A stretch of DNA of 64,000 bases from Sequoia sempervirens (lineage: Eukaryota; Streptophyta; Pinopsida; Cupressales; Cupressaceae): NCBI GenBank assembly GCA_007258455.2, contig VDFB02000001.1, forward strand, positions 16,312,322-16,376,321, in the 5' to 3' direction. The stretch's first letter is position 1; each line of letters begins with the position of its first letter. The notes under the pieces were generated by a model, which saw only the letters and a list, made by a program, of their open reading frames with translations, was not told the DNA's origin and did no database searches. Positions 12,206 through 24,679 of this stretch are shown in pieces. The position numbers and the translations under genes were made by a program.

Positions 12206-13610
12206 ATGGTGAGTACAACTTCTCTTATATACCCACGTGATCCTTCCACAAATTTCACCTTTGTTATCCATCCTATCATGCAACCTTCAATTGATACTCC
12301 TCTAGAGAAAATTTTGGTAATAAATCAATATGCCTCATGTGAATGGTATGATATAATATACAACTATTTAAAAGATGGTACCATTCCCGAACCTACCACA
12401 ACAAATACTCGAAAATGTTTACGCAAGATAGTAGCTAAATATGTGATCCTCAGAAATGCATTATATAGAAGATCTTTCAATGGTCTCTAATTACGATGTA
12501 TTAAAGATTTTGAAATCCCTTTAGCACTCGAATAGGCTCATGCTGGTGCCTATGGAGGTCATTTTAGAGGTCAATCGTTAGTGCAAAATTTTAGCTATAT
12601 GGGTTATTATTGGAGACATATGGAGGAGGATTACTTCGCTTACATAAAAAAATGTTGAAAATGCCAAGAACATAGCAATTTGATCCATGCTCCTGCTATT
12701 GAGCTTCATGCCCAAGTTCTCATTTGGCCATTTTTTCAGTATGGGGATTGGATCTTATTGGAAAAATTTCACCTCCTCCTTCTGTTGGACATACGTTTAT
12801 CATCACCGCAACAAACTATTTCACGAAATTGGTGGAAGCTATTCCTCTCCGTTCTACAACTACTAAAGCAATTTCTCGTTTCATATTGGAACACATAATT
12901 GCTTGCTTTGGGCTCCCTTTTGCAATCATTTGAGATAACAAAACTCCATTTAAGAATACTGAAGTCCAAAAATTTCTTGCAACCTTTAATATTCAACATC
13001 TCTTTTCCACACCGTGTTATCTACAATCCAATAGACAAGTTGAAAACGCTAATAATATTCTCAAACAAATTCTCAAGAAAACTATCAACAAGCATCATAA
13101 AGATTGGCATACACAACTATTCTATGTGCTTTGGGCTTATCGAACAAATGTTAGATCATCCACAGGAACTACCCCTTATAACCTTGTTTACAAAACTAAC
13201 ATGATCATGCCCTTGGAGCTAGAAATTCCTATATTGTGAATTTATCTCCAAGATCTTATTGATGATGACACCTATAAAAATCAATGATTACATCAACTTG
13301 AGATGCTCAACGAACAATACATTAAGGCTCTCGAACATCTCCAAGGTCACATCAAATAATTGCAATGCAAACACAATATACATGTAATCCCTTGATCGTT
13401 TTCTAAGGGAGATCTTGTTCTTATTGAGAATCAACACAATACTAATGCTGACAGTGAAGATAAAGATAAATTCAGCCCTAATTGGTTAGGACCTTACATA
13501 GTTAATACCAAATACGGGTTTGGTGCTTATCTCTTAATGTAGTTTGACGGAACAACCCTTAAGGAACACATTAATGCCACACATTTGTGTTAGTATTATC
13601 TCTGACCTCT
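12206..13610 (+). pseudogene. E1 integrase
   Basis: After a pre-integrase stretch, the HHCC zinc region is visible (AHAGAYGGHF ... YIKKC-KCQ, with a stop between the cysteines). The DDE core then appears in a shifted frame from 12724: GLDLIGKI (first Asp), TATNYFTKLVEAIPL, FGLPFAII-DNKTPF (second Asp, with a stop just before), and QSNRQVENANNILK (Glu). The C-terminal part includes WAYRTNVRSSTGTTPYNLVY and NWLGPYIV near 13480. It would insert the cDNA copy. The catalytic residues remain but the frame is broken at least six times. Confidence 0.85.
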
Positions 13611-14120
13611 TTGAATAGTGTGATGTATAAAGCATTGTTGTTTAAAGTTATTTGAAAGAACTTTCATATTGCTTCGTTCTTGATAACTAATTTTGTGTTT
13701 GTCTTGAACACTAAAGTAATTATTTAAGTTCAGTTTATAATTACTTTAGGATTCATACTATTCACCTTTGTGTTATGTTAAGTTAGATCCTTATATGAGT
13801 TATAGGTGTATTTAATTTATCATATTCTATTCTAATCAACAAAGTTGTATCTACAATAAAACTGAAATATGTTTTAAACTAGATCACATTAATCATGCTA
13901 CATCATGTCAACATTAATTAAATAATTTTACCATAAGCTATTTAACTAATCACATTTCATCTAACATCCACACAAAGAAACACAACATAATAACATCAAA
14001 TGTGCATGTCTATATATATATCACAGTTTTATATACATCTCAATGTCATATACAAAGTCATAGAGGTTTATGATAGCTAGACCCCTTAGGCTATGATACT
14101 TGTGAGCTAGTCCCTGGACA
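13611..14120. other. E1 downstream DNA, no feature seen
   Basis: AT-rich DNA after the integrase. A 3' LTR would be expected here, but none of the blocks known from the E1 or E2 LTRs (palindromes, GGGGTTTGACC) is present before the gap. Confidence 0.5.
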
Positions 14121-14393
14121 TCATGAGATGGTCGTGTGTGACCATGACCATGAATTGTCAAATCTGAGTGTGAACTCTAGACTCTGTACTCGACCAATGA
14201 CCACAAGCCAGTCCTCTACCATCTGATCCCTCTCCACTCGTGTATGTTCCAGCTCTACATGTAGCCTCTCAACCTCTACCGAGGTCTCTAAAATTTGTAC
14301 TGCACTCTCAGCTCGATGGATTTGTCTCCTCACACTCTCATATGCTACCTATAACCTTGTGAAAGGTCTGAATGACTTGGGCTCCTCCTCCAT
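14121..14393 (-). pseudogene. Coiled-coil ORF fragment
   Basis: Read on the minus strand, this stretch begins MEEEPKSFRPFTRL, has one stop, and then runs RRQIHRAESAVQILETSVEVERLHVELEHTRVERDQMVEDWL, a heptad-like pattern rich in E, R and L. The codons are more GC-rich and less decayed than E1. It may be the tail of a gag-like or PMD-type retroelement ORF. I cannot name the family. Confidence 0.35.
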
Positions 14394-14499
14394 GATCGAT
14401 GTGGGCACATAGTTAGGATCCATCTTCTCCTCGTTGATGGATGTAGACACTATCTTTACGGTAGCCTGACAATAGAACTCTCACCAGTCTCTCATCACT

Positions 14500-14599
14500 N
14501 NNNNNNNNNNNNNNNNNNNNNNNNNNNNNNNNNNNNNNNNNNNNNNNNNNNNNNNNNNNNNNNNNNNNNNNNNNNNNNNNNNNNNNNNNNNNNNNNNNN
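14500..14599. other. Assembly gap (100 N)
   Basis: Exactly 100 N, the conventional length for a gap of unknown size. It begins 37 bp beyond the P450 stop codon, so the 3' UTR and poly(A) site of that gene fall in it. The two sides may not be truly adjacent in the genome. Confidence 0.99.
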
Positions 14600-14635
14600 A
14601 AAACAGGAAACGCCGACAATACGTGTCCGGCAACG

Positions 14636-16248
14636 CTAGTAAATATTATGTGGGAGACGTGGGATGGGAATTGCATTAAACTGTTTGAAAGTAACTCCAA
14701 ATTCGTCGGTCATGTCCGTTACGTCCAGCATCTCAGAGCTCATCCCATCCGGAAGTTTCCACTCAAATGAATGAAGAAAAGAAGCCAAAATCAAAGAAAC
14801 CGTACGGCTTGCCATTTGAACCGCCGGACAAATTCTTCTTCCAGCTCCGAATGGAACTAGCTCGAAGTCTTGTCCCTTGTAATCTATCTTGCTATTCTTG
14901 CCCTCCAGAAATCTCTCAGGCATAAATTCCGAAGGGTTGGTCCAAATTGAAGGGTCCCTCCCAATGGCCCACACGTTCACCAAAACTTGGGTGTCTTTGG
15001 GTATCACAAATCCCCCGATCTCGCAGGAACTTTCGGCTTTGTGGGGGAGCAGCACGGGAGCCGTCGGGTGCAATCGGAATAACTCTTTCAGAGCTGCATG
15101 GAGATAAGGCAGACGATCAAGATCAGATTCTTCCACTCTTCTGTTGCAACCAACTACTTCATCCAATTCTTGTCGGACTCGGTTTAGTTTCTGCGGGTTG
15201 CGAATGAATTCTACCATGGCCCATTCTATTATGGTAGTGCTCGATTCAGTACCGGCAGCAAACAATTCCTGAAACCAGAGAGCACGATTAGAGATCTGTT
15301 ATATACCAGAGAGTTAAAGACCCTTGAAAAAAAACGAAAAACCCTTTTAGTGCTACTCACAGCTATGAAAGCTCGAATATCAGCGAGAGTGAAATCTTCA
15401 GTTCTTGAATCCAGCAGAACGTCCAGAAAATCTTTATCGGAGTCATTAAGCTTAACAGATTGACCACAGGCGGCGAGCCTTTTCTGTATGAACGTTTCAG
15501 AAAAGTCGTACAATACCTTGAAATACCCGGCCATCCGACGGGACACGCCCTGGGGGTCGACGAACCAGAGAAAGGGAAAAAGGTCCGCCAGATTGGGCAT
15601 TGCGATTAGCTTCATTAATTTCCAGATGGTATCTTTGAGCTCCGCAGAAGCTGGATTGCGCGGATCGCAGACGCTTGTGCTGAAGATCATGTTGCCTAAC
15701 AAATTCAGAGACGTGCAGAACGCCATGCGCCCGATATCCACAGCCTTTCCGCTGTCCTCGAATATGAGTCGAATCGTGCGAGATACTTGATCTCTTCTGA
15801 GGTGTTCCAGAGCTTCCGTTCTTTTGGAGTTGAAAAGCTCAACTGTTGAAATGCGTCGGAGATAGCGCCAGTAAGGGCCATAGTCACCCCAAATTAGAGA
15901 GGACTTGTCATGAGAATGGGACCTGAATGCTTCCATCACCGGCCGTCCCGCGAAGATGTGGTCGTGTGTTTTAAGGACCTCCCTGGCCATGGCAGGAGAG
16001 GAGACGAACACTGTTGGTTTCAAGCCCAGATGGAGTGTCATGAGTGGGCCGTATTTCACAGAGAGGGCATACAGAGACTCCTGAGGCCTTTTTCCCAGCT
16101 GCAAGAGGTTTCCCACAATAGGCCAAGCAGGAGGTCCGGGGGGCAGAGGAAGCTTTGTCTTACTCTCCCTTCTCCATAGAAAGAAGAAGAATAACAGTGA
16201 AGCAGTGCTAAGGAGCACAAAGTGCCAAGATAGTGGTGGAATACCCAT
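14636..16248 (-). CDS. Cytochrome P450, clan 71, CYP76-like (2 exons)
   Basis: Exon 1 is 16248-15361, the intron 15360-15269 and exon 2 15268-14636. Together they encode 506 aa, the usual microsomal P450 length. Residues 7-25 form the N-terminal ER anchor, followed by WRR and the proline hinge LPLPPGPP (33-40). Further motifs are the C-helix WRYLR (127-131), the I-helix AGTESS (301-306), the K-helix ELFR (358-361), PERF (413-416) and the heme loop FGAGRRICPA with Cys443. The enzyme would carry out NADPH-P450 reductase-dependent monooxygenation on the cytosolic ER face. CYP76-like enzymes act mostly on terpenoids and phenolics, but the substrate cannot be read here. Two oddities: the last Gly of FxxGxRxCxG is Ala445, and the usual D-T of the I-helix is E-S. 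The frame is intact, with ATG 16248 and TAG 14636-14638. The coding sequence is far richer in CpG than its surroundings. Confidence 0.92.
15269..15360 (-). other. P450 intron (phase 0, 92 bp)
   Basis: On the minus strand the donor is GTGAGT after ...TTC ATA GCT, and the acceptor is TTTCAG before GAA TTG TTT GCT GCC GGT. It falls between whole codons just upstream of the I-helix A-G-T motif, where clan-71 plant P450 genes usually carry their single conserved intron. Confidence 0.9.
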
Positions 16249-16296
16249 GTCAACTGTAACAAGGAGACCCCTACCTCGTTTGGTTTTCCAGGATAC

Positions 16297-16306
16297 ACTA
16301 TTTTAT
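16297..16306 (-). promoter_or_regulatory. P450 TATA box
   Basis: TATAAAATAG on the minus strand, about 50 bp upstream of the ATG. A start site about 30 bp downstream would leave a short 5' UTR of roughly 25-30 nt. Confidence 0.7.
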
Positions 16307-16340
16307 AGCCTGAACCCTCTCGATGGATGCAGCGTCGCCG

Positions 16341-16346
16341 CACGTG
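16341..16346. promoter_or_regulatory. G-box CACGTG upstream of P450
   Basis: Palindromic CACGTG about 35 bp upstream of the TATA box. With the TGACG motif on the minus strand (16354-16358, CGTCA on plus) it resembles bZIP/bHLH and TGA-type sites common in jasmonate- or stress-responsive plant promoters. The role is inferred from motif identity alone. Confidence 0.45.
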
Positions 16347-16388
16347 ATTCTTTCGTCAATATGGCCTTTGGGGGAAAGAGTAAACCAT

Positions 16389-16421
16389 GGGAAGACTGAA
16401 ATACCACGACCTAGTCTTCCC
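16389..16421. repeat. Inverted repeat in the P450 upstream region
   Basis: GGGAAGACT (16389-16397) and AGTCTTCCC (16413-16421) are perfect 9-bp arms with a 15-bp spacer, about 140-170 bp upstream of the ATG. It marks the edge between CpG-containing promoter DNA and AT-rich repeats. Confidence 0.8.
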
Positions 16422-16510
16422 CCCGGTATTGATTTTCAAATGATTTTATTTTATTTGAGTTGATTTTATTATTTTATTTTATTTTATAGTTGTTATGGTT
16501 TTCTTCATAG

Positions 16511-16915
16511 CTTTGTAGTGTATTATATGGACTATCTTTTATGTGTATAGTTCTCTTCTTAGTTTTGTAATGTGTTATATGGAGCATCTTTTATGTGTAT
16601 AGTTCTCTTAGTTTTGTAGTGTATTATATGGACTATCTTTAATGTTTATAGTTCTTTTCTTAGTTTTGTAGTGTATTATATGGACTATCTTTTATGTGTA
16701 TAGTTCTCTTTCTTAGTTTTGTAGTGTATTATATGGACTATCTTTAATGTTTATAGTTCTCTTCTTAGTTTTGCAGTGTATTATATGGACTATCTTTAAT
16801 GTTTATAGTTCTCTTCTTAGTTTTGTAGTGTATTATATGGACTATCTTTTATGTGTATAGTTCTCTTTCTTAGTTTTGTAGTGTATTATATAGACTATCT
16901 TTTATGTGTATAGAA
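16511..16915. repeat. Eight 52-bp tandem repeats
   Basis: The motif TTTTGTAGTGTATTATATGG recurs at 16511, 16563, 16612, 16664, 16717, 16769, 16821 and 16874, giving spacings of 49-53 bp. Variants alternate between TTTTATGTGTATAG and TTTAATGTTTATAG in the middle of the unit, so copies of two types are interleaved. The array starts about 260 bp upstream of the P450 ATG. Confidence 0.95.
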
Positions 16916-17390
16916 CATTAGTATTTAAATTTGAGACATGATCTATGTCATTTTAAGAGTTAGTAAGCAAATCACATCTCAAGTTATTAAAATTCACAAA
17001 TAGCAAAGTTCAAACCCCACTTTTGTATTCCCTTGTAATTATTACTTCTTTCTACTTATCTATATGTCTTTTAGTCTCTCCCCTTTTGCCTTTATTTTTA
17101 CTGCTTTTAACCCCTTAACACATCTCTTATTCTTATGCATTACACGTGAGCATTAAGGTCCCATTATGGTACCTATTTTATTTTAAGAATCAAGGACTTG
17201 ATACTAAATGGGTGCCAATTTTTTAAAAACATATACCCTTTCTTGTCGATGTATTTTGTTTTGCCCAACACTTCCCCATTTAGGTCAAATTATGGTGTTC
17301 ATACACATGCATGGTATGGTCCTAAGAAAATGACTATTTAAAAGTGGTTTTTATGTATTCCTATTAAAAATTAATTTGTATACACGGAGA
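16916..17390. other. Unique AT-rich spacer
   Basis: Between the 52-bp array and the polypurine tract I see no gene, repeat or motif. Confidence 0.6.
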
Positions 17391-19105
<1,715 letters not shown>

Positions 19106-19399
19106 CAAATTGTTGATTATTGAAATTTGACCTCCTAATTACTAAAATTTGGCATGTTGATTACTGAAATAAATGGTTGTCTGAAAAATTATAAGAACTT
19201 CAAAGAACTAGAATTTGAATTATAACTCTTAGATATTTGAAACTACTCTCAAGCATCCTAAAACTATAGACATGTGAAATATAACTTAAAGTATAAGAAG
19301 GTAAATGTCCATATGTAAATGTCAACTTATATTTCATGTTCATGTATATAGTTCCCCTACAAGATAAGAAGAAGAAAGAGAAGAAATTTAGAGAAGAAA

Positions 19400-19660
19400 A
19401 AAATTCAGTGCAAACCATTTGAAATGTGAGAATGTTATAATGTGCTCATCTTTTGGAAATGCATTCACGAAAGGTGAGTGTGTTATAATGCGCTTGCATT
19501 TTGGCAATGCATTCAAAAAGTGCACTTTTTTGAAATTCAAATCATAACATGAGTGTGTTATAATGTACTCATTTTTTGGCTTGGTAATGACCAAGCCTAG
19601 GCTCGATCACTACCAACCCATAATGTGAGCATTTTTTTTATAATGTGCTCACATTTTTTC
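19400..19660. repeat. TGTTATAATGTGCTC repeats with a hairpin
   Basis: TGTTATAATG(T/C)(G/A)CT(C/T) recurs near 19433, 19489, 19556 and, shortened, near 19638, with an inverted ATAATGTGAGC near 19619. GGCTTGGT (19578-19585) and ACCAAGCC (19590-19597) make a perfect 8-bp hairpin with an AATG loop between them. No coding potential. Confidence 0.6.
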
Positions 19661-20600
19661 TATTTTGGGATGAAAAAGTGAAGTGGCCACTTTTTGGCCC
19701 CTCATCTTTGTGCTCCCACTCAACAAGCATTTGTGAGTCATTTCAATTCCTATAAATTTAACTAGTTTTTGTAATATTAGTTTTTATTTAAGTTAATTTG
19801 ATCTTATTTAATAAGAACTAAATCTTGGTTTTATATCTAATCAAATATTCTAACACATGATATCCGAGCATAAGTTTTAGAATTGATTTTTTATGTTTTC
19901 TACATTTAAGAGATGCATAAGGGATTAACAAATTTTCATGCGGTGTTTCTTAAAATTCACTATACTCTTCTTTTACATGTTTAGATGATTTGGAGGATTA
20001 GAAAGGCTGAAGAAATCTTTATAATGTTTGTTTATGCATGTGTATTTTTTCTCTAATATGGTGAAATACAACTCTTTTGGTCATATTGGTATTATTTTCA
20101 ACTATTCAAACATGTCCAAGAGGCTTGTGGAAATTATTTCACTTTCATTTCACTAAAATTGGAGATCATTTGATGTAATAGCAGCAGCGGGTTTGAATCT
20201 TGAATCTAGAAAAAAAATTTCAAATGAGGCATTTTCAAGCCAAAAGAACATTACCATTAAATCCTAAAGGGCCAAAAATCCATATTTTGATATATAATTT
20301 TTCAAATTTAGAATAGGGAAAAAATTTATAATTCTCTTTTCTACCCATGAGGATTGTATGGTCTTATGTAGGTCATACCATATGGTTAGTTTTAAGATAA
20401 TAATAATTGTGGAGTATGTAGGGAACTATAGTAGTAGAACCACTAGTGCTCTACCTCTATCACCACCAACCAATAGCTAGGGAGTCGTTGGAGCAACGCT
20501 CCCAAATCTACAAGTGAATTCAATAGCCAATTCTAGTGGTGCCACTAGACCTTCCTCTGAAAAATATTCTAAAGAATATTTTTATCAAAACAATAGTTTC
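19661..20600. other. No feature recognised
   Basis: AT-rich DNA without open frames, terminal repeats or recognised motifs. Confidence 0.6.
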
Positions 20601-20604
20601 TTCC

Positions 20605-20960
20605 ATTTTGAACTTATGTATTATATGTAAGCTACATGAGAGCATTAGAGACATCTTGTTTGAGTGCTTGTTTGCAAAATAGATTTGGAACGTGTTTTTA
20701 CCTAATCTTGTGGGGTGGGGGGGGTATAAAGGTAAGTTCAATTGGCAGGAGATTCTCTTTGGTTATGTGGAAGGTTTAAGTCATTCTTATAAATTTTTTG
20801 GCTTATTTTTTCATCTAATATTTTATGGGAAATTTGGAAAGCTAGAAATGAGGATATTTTCTAGCGTACTAGGAGAGTACAATCATAATGAAAATTTCAA
20901 AAGATGAATTTTTGAAGCTACTAAAGGAAGGAAATGTAGAGATCAACAACATAAAGGTTA
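20605..20960 (+). pseudogene. LINE reverse-transcriptase C-terminal zinc region remnant
   Basis: One frame reads LCIICKLHESIRDILFECLFAK, a stop, then IWNVFLPNL...FNWQEILFGYVEG...HLIFYGKFGKLEM. This fits the zf-RVT pattern C-x2-C-x4-E-x-x-x-H-x-x-F-x-C-x-x-A-x-x-I-W found at the C-terminus of plant LINE RTs, with His replaced by Asp. No RT core or poly(A) tail is seen. Could also be a stray fragment. Confidence 0.5.
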
Positions 20961-22125
20961 AATATAGAAACATTGGCCTTTCAATAATGTTGATAATACT
21001 CCTTATATGAAAAGTTACCTAGAATTTTAAAATAAGTATAATAAAAATTACCCAACTAAGGCAATGGAGAAAGAGCTTAACTTCCATAAAGGATTGAGGT
21101 TTCATGTAAATCATGACAAGGACTTCATTGTAGAAGGGGTTAGATCCGATCAAGATATCTCAAATGTTGATCTACCATGGAATGATAATGATATATTCAA
21201 TGAGAGTAGGAACTTTTGACTAGGCTATGACAAGATGTTAACTTATAGTAATATATCCTCATCATGGTTTTGTGACTGTATCTTCCCATAGTCTTTGTAT
21301 GCCCATAGTTCACCATTAAAGACAACTTAGTATAAAACTATATTTATTAAACAAGTTGTTTTGTATGATGTAAATGAAATGACACATATGTATGGTCTTT
21401 AGCATATTATTTTGATAAGACCTTGTGTGGTATTTAATAATTAGTTTAGTAAAAGACCCTATGTGGTTTTAGATAAATTTTCTTTCTTAGTCAATTATGT
21501 ATTTCCTTTTTGTTTATGATATTTAATACAAAAAAATCTTCAAGGCATCTTTGCACTAGGATCTAGGTAGTTTCAAACTTAAAAATAACAATTTTATAGT
21601 ACAAATGGAATTTTTTTAAACATCTAGATCTATTTTGAACTATCAACATGACATTGACACTTTCTCCCTTCAATCCTTCCCTTTCATTGTAAGGCCTTTC
21701 TAATGCTCTGTCAACTTGGTGTTAGACACACAATTCAGACGAAGGATTCCTAGCTAAACAGTTCACCAAACTCTTTCAAAGGCTTCATTCAATTATCAAC
21801 CAATGCTTCTTAAGCTTTTGATGATGCTGGAACTGTATGTGCATTCATTTACACATGTATAAGAAAACAGTAAAGTTTGGAAAAGGAAATAAAGCATTAA
21901 ATTGTAAAACAGGGGAAATAACTTAATCTTCTTCTTATGCTATGGGTACCTTCGGCTTAATAATGTAACTATTAATTATTAAATCTAAACTTTACAATTT
22001 CCTAATACTAATGAATTTGACTCTTAACTACTTAACTTCTCTAGAGCACAACTCAAGGAAACATTACAGATCATAATTCATGATACAAGATATCATTTGT
22101 GTGCATGTAATTAAGTGTTTACTTG
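20961..22125. other. No feature recognised; E2 target DNA
   Basis: AT-rich, stop-laden DNA up to the E2 insertion point. The last five bases, ACTTG (22121-22125), pair with ACATG after E2 as a probable target duplication with one change. Confidence 0.55.
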
Positions 22126-22701
22126 TGTACCATAGAAAAAAAGGACCTCTTGCTTGACATGAAATAATTCATGATAAATTGAACATAATGAGGCCTTGAT
22201 TCTAGTGTTGTGAGGTATTTATGCATCCACACTAGGTCTTGGACCCTTGCAAATTAAATTCCATGCTTTTAGCGATGTCTTGTAAAGGTGTTGTAAAGTG
22301 TTATAAGATACTTTCACGCTTTTCTAGACTTAATAAACTCATTTTCCCCTAATTCAACATTATAAAATGTATTTAAATACATCATCACATCAATCTAGAA
22401 GGCCTGTAAGATAAAATTAAAGTTAAACTAGTGTTGTAATGTGTCTTACACATTCACATTGGTTCTTGTGCCTTCCTAGGCTATGCAAACCTCATTTTAG
22501 TGTTGTAAAGTGTATTAAATCAAACTTTCACATTGAATTATATGTCCCAATCCCTAAATAACCTTTACATCACCACTAATAGGCCCCTATTACCCCATAT
22601 TGTGCATCCCAATACATTATTTGATAAAATACCCTACAAAGTTGCAATTTAAACCTTATTTCCTTATCTCCTGGCATCTTAGCTGTCAAAACGGCTCCTG
22701 T

Positions 22702-22777
22702 GGGACCCATTCACCATCCATGGAAAATCAGTCCCGTCCAGGTGGGACCCATTCATCATGGGTGGTGAATGAGTCCC
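22702..22777. repeat. E2 5' LTR palindrome pair p1-p2
   Basis: 22702-22735 (GGGACCCATTCACC / GAAAATCAGTCCC) and 22744-22777 (GGGACCCATTCATC / GGTGAATGAGTCCC) start 42 bp apart. Confidence 0.85.
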
Positions 22778-23136
22778 ATTTGGCCCAATTTTGACCTTTG
22801 AGCGAGAAAAAAGTGAAATTTAAGTTTAATTTTGCTTCATGTTAGCCTGTGATGAGGTATTAACGAGTAAATTAGGATAATATCATATAAAAATAATCTT
22901 CTAAGCCCTAATTTACATCTCTCAACTCATTTTTACAACTCATTAATCACTTATCTTCTCAAGCAAGCTAGGGTTTTAACATTACAAGCCATTCAAGATC
23001 AATTTTCAAACATTCAAGGGCAGATTCTTCATGTTTTACTGTAGAATTTCAAGATCAAAAATCATGGAAAGATAATCAACTCCATTATTTCATGTTTCAT
23101 TCCATTATTTCATCATTTTAGTTTAATTGCCTAAAA

Positions 23137-23160
23137 GGGGTTTGACCAAGACAAACCCCC
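23137..23160. promoter_or_regulatory. Conserved LTR hairpin with TTTGACC core (E2 5' LTR)
   Basis: GGGGTTTGACCAAG followed by ACAAACCCCC. This is the counterpart of 7043-7067. Confidence 0.5.
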
Positions 23161-23412
23161 ATGCCCTAACAATCAACATTTCTTATTCTCTTATTATGTG
23201 TTTGTAGATTTAGGTCTCTTGGAAGCTTGGAAATCATTAAGAAACAAGTTGCAAGGTTTCTCAAGTCTTCTCTTCATTTTCCAAGTCAAAATATCAACAA
23301 AAACTCACTTTTAGGGTCTGAAATTAGAGTTTCAAAGGCAGACACCTGTAGAGAATCAAAGTGCAAACTAAGAGCTCCAGATTCCACATTTGAATAATTA
23401 GAAATTCATAAG

Positions 23413-23561
23413 TGGAATCATTCACCATGGGTTGTGAATGAGTCCAACTTCCAGGTTAATTTTGAGTTTTCTACATTTTTAGATACCCTTTTGTCAGAAA
23501 TAGGTTCCGACACAATTTTGTAGAACTGGGACTGATTCACCTAGAATGGAAAATGAGTCCC
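23413..23561. repeat. E2 5' LTR palindrome pair p3-p4
   Basis: 23413-23445 (GGAATCATTCACC / GTGAATGAGTCC) and 23528-23561 (GGGACTGATTCACC / GAAAATGAGTCCC). Confidence 0.8.
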
Positions 23562-23929
23562 ACCAGGCCTGAAAATCAACATCAGTAGCATTCAAGAATC
23601 CATTTCCAGCCTCCTTCCTGATCCCAGGTGCACAGTTCCAGTTTGGTTCATTTTTGTTCAGTTTTACATTCATTTTTAGGTGTTTTCTGCATAACACAAT
23701 GCATTTTCAAACATCACTTGTTTCTTAGGTTTTGCATTCATAATCAATCAATTTCTTAGCTTAATTGCACTTAGATCATCTCATTTATCTTTAGTAACAT
23801 TATACAAATCTTAATTTGAGTGAAAATAACTTAGATTTTGTGTGGGGTTTATCTCTCTCCTTTTAGGTGAAACATTGCTAAGAGTGCAAGAGTAGCCTAT
23901 AAGCCCTACCCAAAAATCTACGGTTCACT

Positions 23930-23945
23930 TGGTGAACTTGCTTTT
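23930..23945 (+). other. E2 primer binding site, tRNA-Trp type
   Basis: TGGTGAACTTGCTTTT begins 2 nt after the LTR end. The first eight or nine bases agree with TGGTGAACCCGACG; the remainder has diverged. Confidence 0.5.
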
Positions 23946-24201
23946 GGAATACTTTTTTTTCTGATTTGGGTTCCATCCTCATCCTAGAATTAGCTTGCAT
24001 TGCATGTTGCATTGGTTAAGTTGCATTCTAGGGTTTCAAATTTTGCATTTAAGAAAAGTGCATTTAGGTTGCATTTTAGTCATCTACATTCATTGTTTTT
24101 TTTCTAAAATTCTAAATTTTTAACTTAGTTTTGCATCCTAGAACTCAAACAACATAAAAATCCCTCAACATTTTCTAAAAAATCTGAAAAAAGTCCATAC
24201 T

Positions 24202-24235
24202 GGGACTCATTCACCACCTTGGGCGAATCAATCCC
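24202..24235. repeat. E2 leader palindrome p5
   Basis: GGGACTCATTCACC / GGGCGAATCAATCCC lies 275 bp after the LTR end, the same place as E1's p5. Confidence 0.8.
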
Positions 24236-24679
24236 TTTTGACACCTAAAACTGCATTTTACAAAGCTGAAAACCCCATTTTTATGCTTATTTTTTCTACC
24301 ATTAGTTATCTATATCAGTTGGTTGAGTTTTTGTATCATGCATTTATTTAGATTTAGATTACATTAGCTCATTTCATGCAAGGTTAAAATTCACATTTGC
24401 ATTTACAATCCTTCATCTTTCAAATTATTGCATAGTGTCATCAGTAAATTACTTTATTTGAAATCTGAAAAGTTACATTTCATTCTATGTCTTTACATTA
24501 TGTTTTACGTTTAGATAGCTTCTCACACATTTAAATCATTAGCAATAAGAATTATTTACATTCATGGCACTTAGACTATTACAATTTTCATTTCTAGAAT
24601 TCGTTCCTAGTTCATTTAGATCATATTCATTAGCAAATGAAAACAAAAAACAAAAAAATCAAATGATCCAATTCAAAAA

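Larger units (their letters stand above)
5973..13610 (+). mobile_element. E1: decayed Ty3/gypsy element, Tat type
   Basis: The order is LTR (to 7704), primer site (7708), leader, gag-like ORF, protease, RT, RNase H, a second RNase H and integrase, all on the plus strand. The second RNase H between the standard one and integrase is the known mark of the Tat lineage of plant Ty3/gypsy elements. Many stops and several frame changes show it is dead. The left boundary joins the copia gag remnant directly. No 3' LTR is seen before the assembly gap at 14500. Confidence 0.8.
22126..23927 (+). repeat. E2 5' LTR
   Basis: It begins TGTACCATAGAAAAA and ends TCTACGGTTCA. It matches 26768-28573 along its whole length and is followed after 2 nt by a tRNA-Trp-type primer site. 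Confidence 0.88.

Noticed and set aside
14413..14700. ORF spanning the run of N
   Set aside because: It is translated through the assembly gap and has no meaning.
14889..15790. Plus-strand ORFs overlapping the P450
   Set aside because: They are antisense shadows of a well-supported gene.
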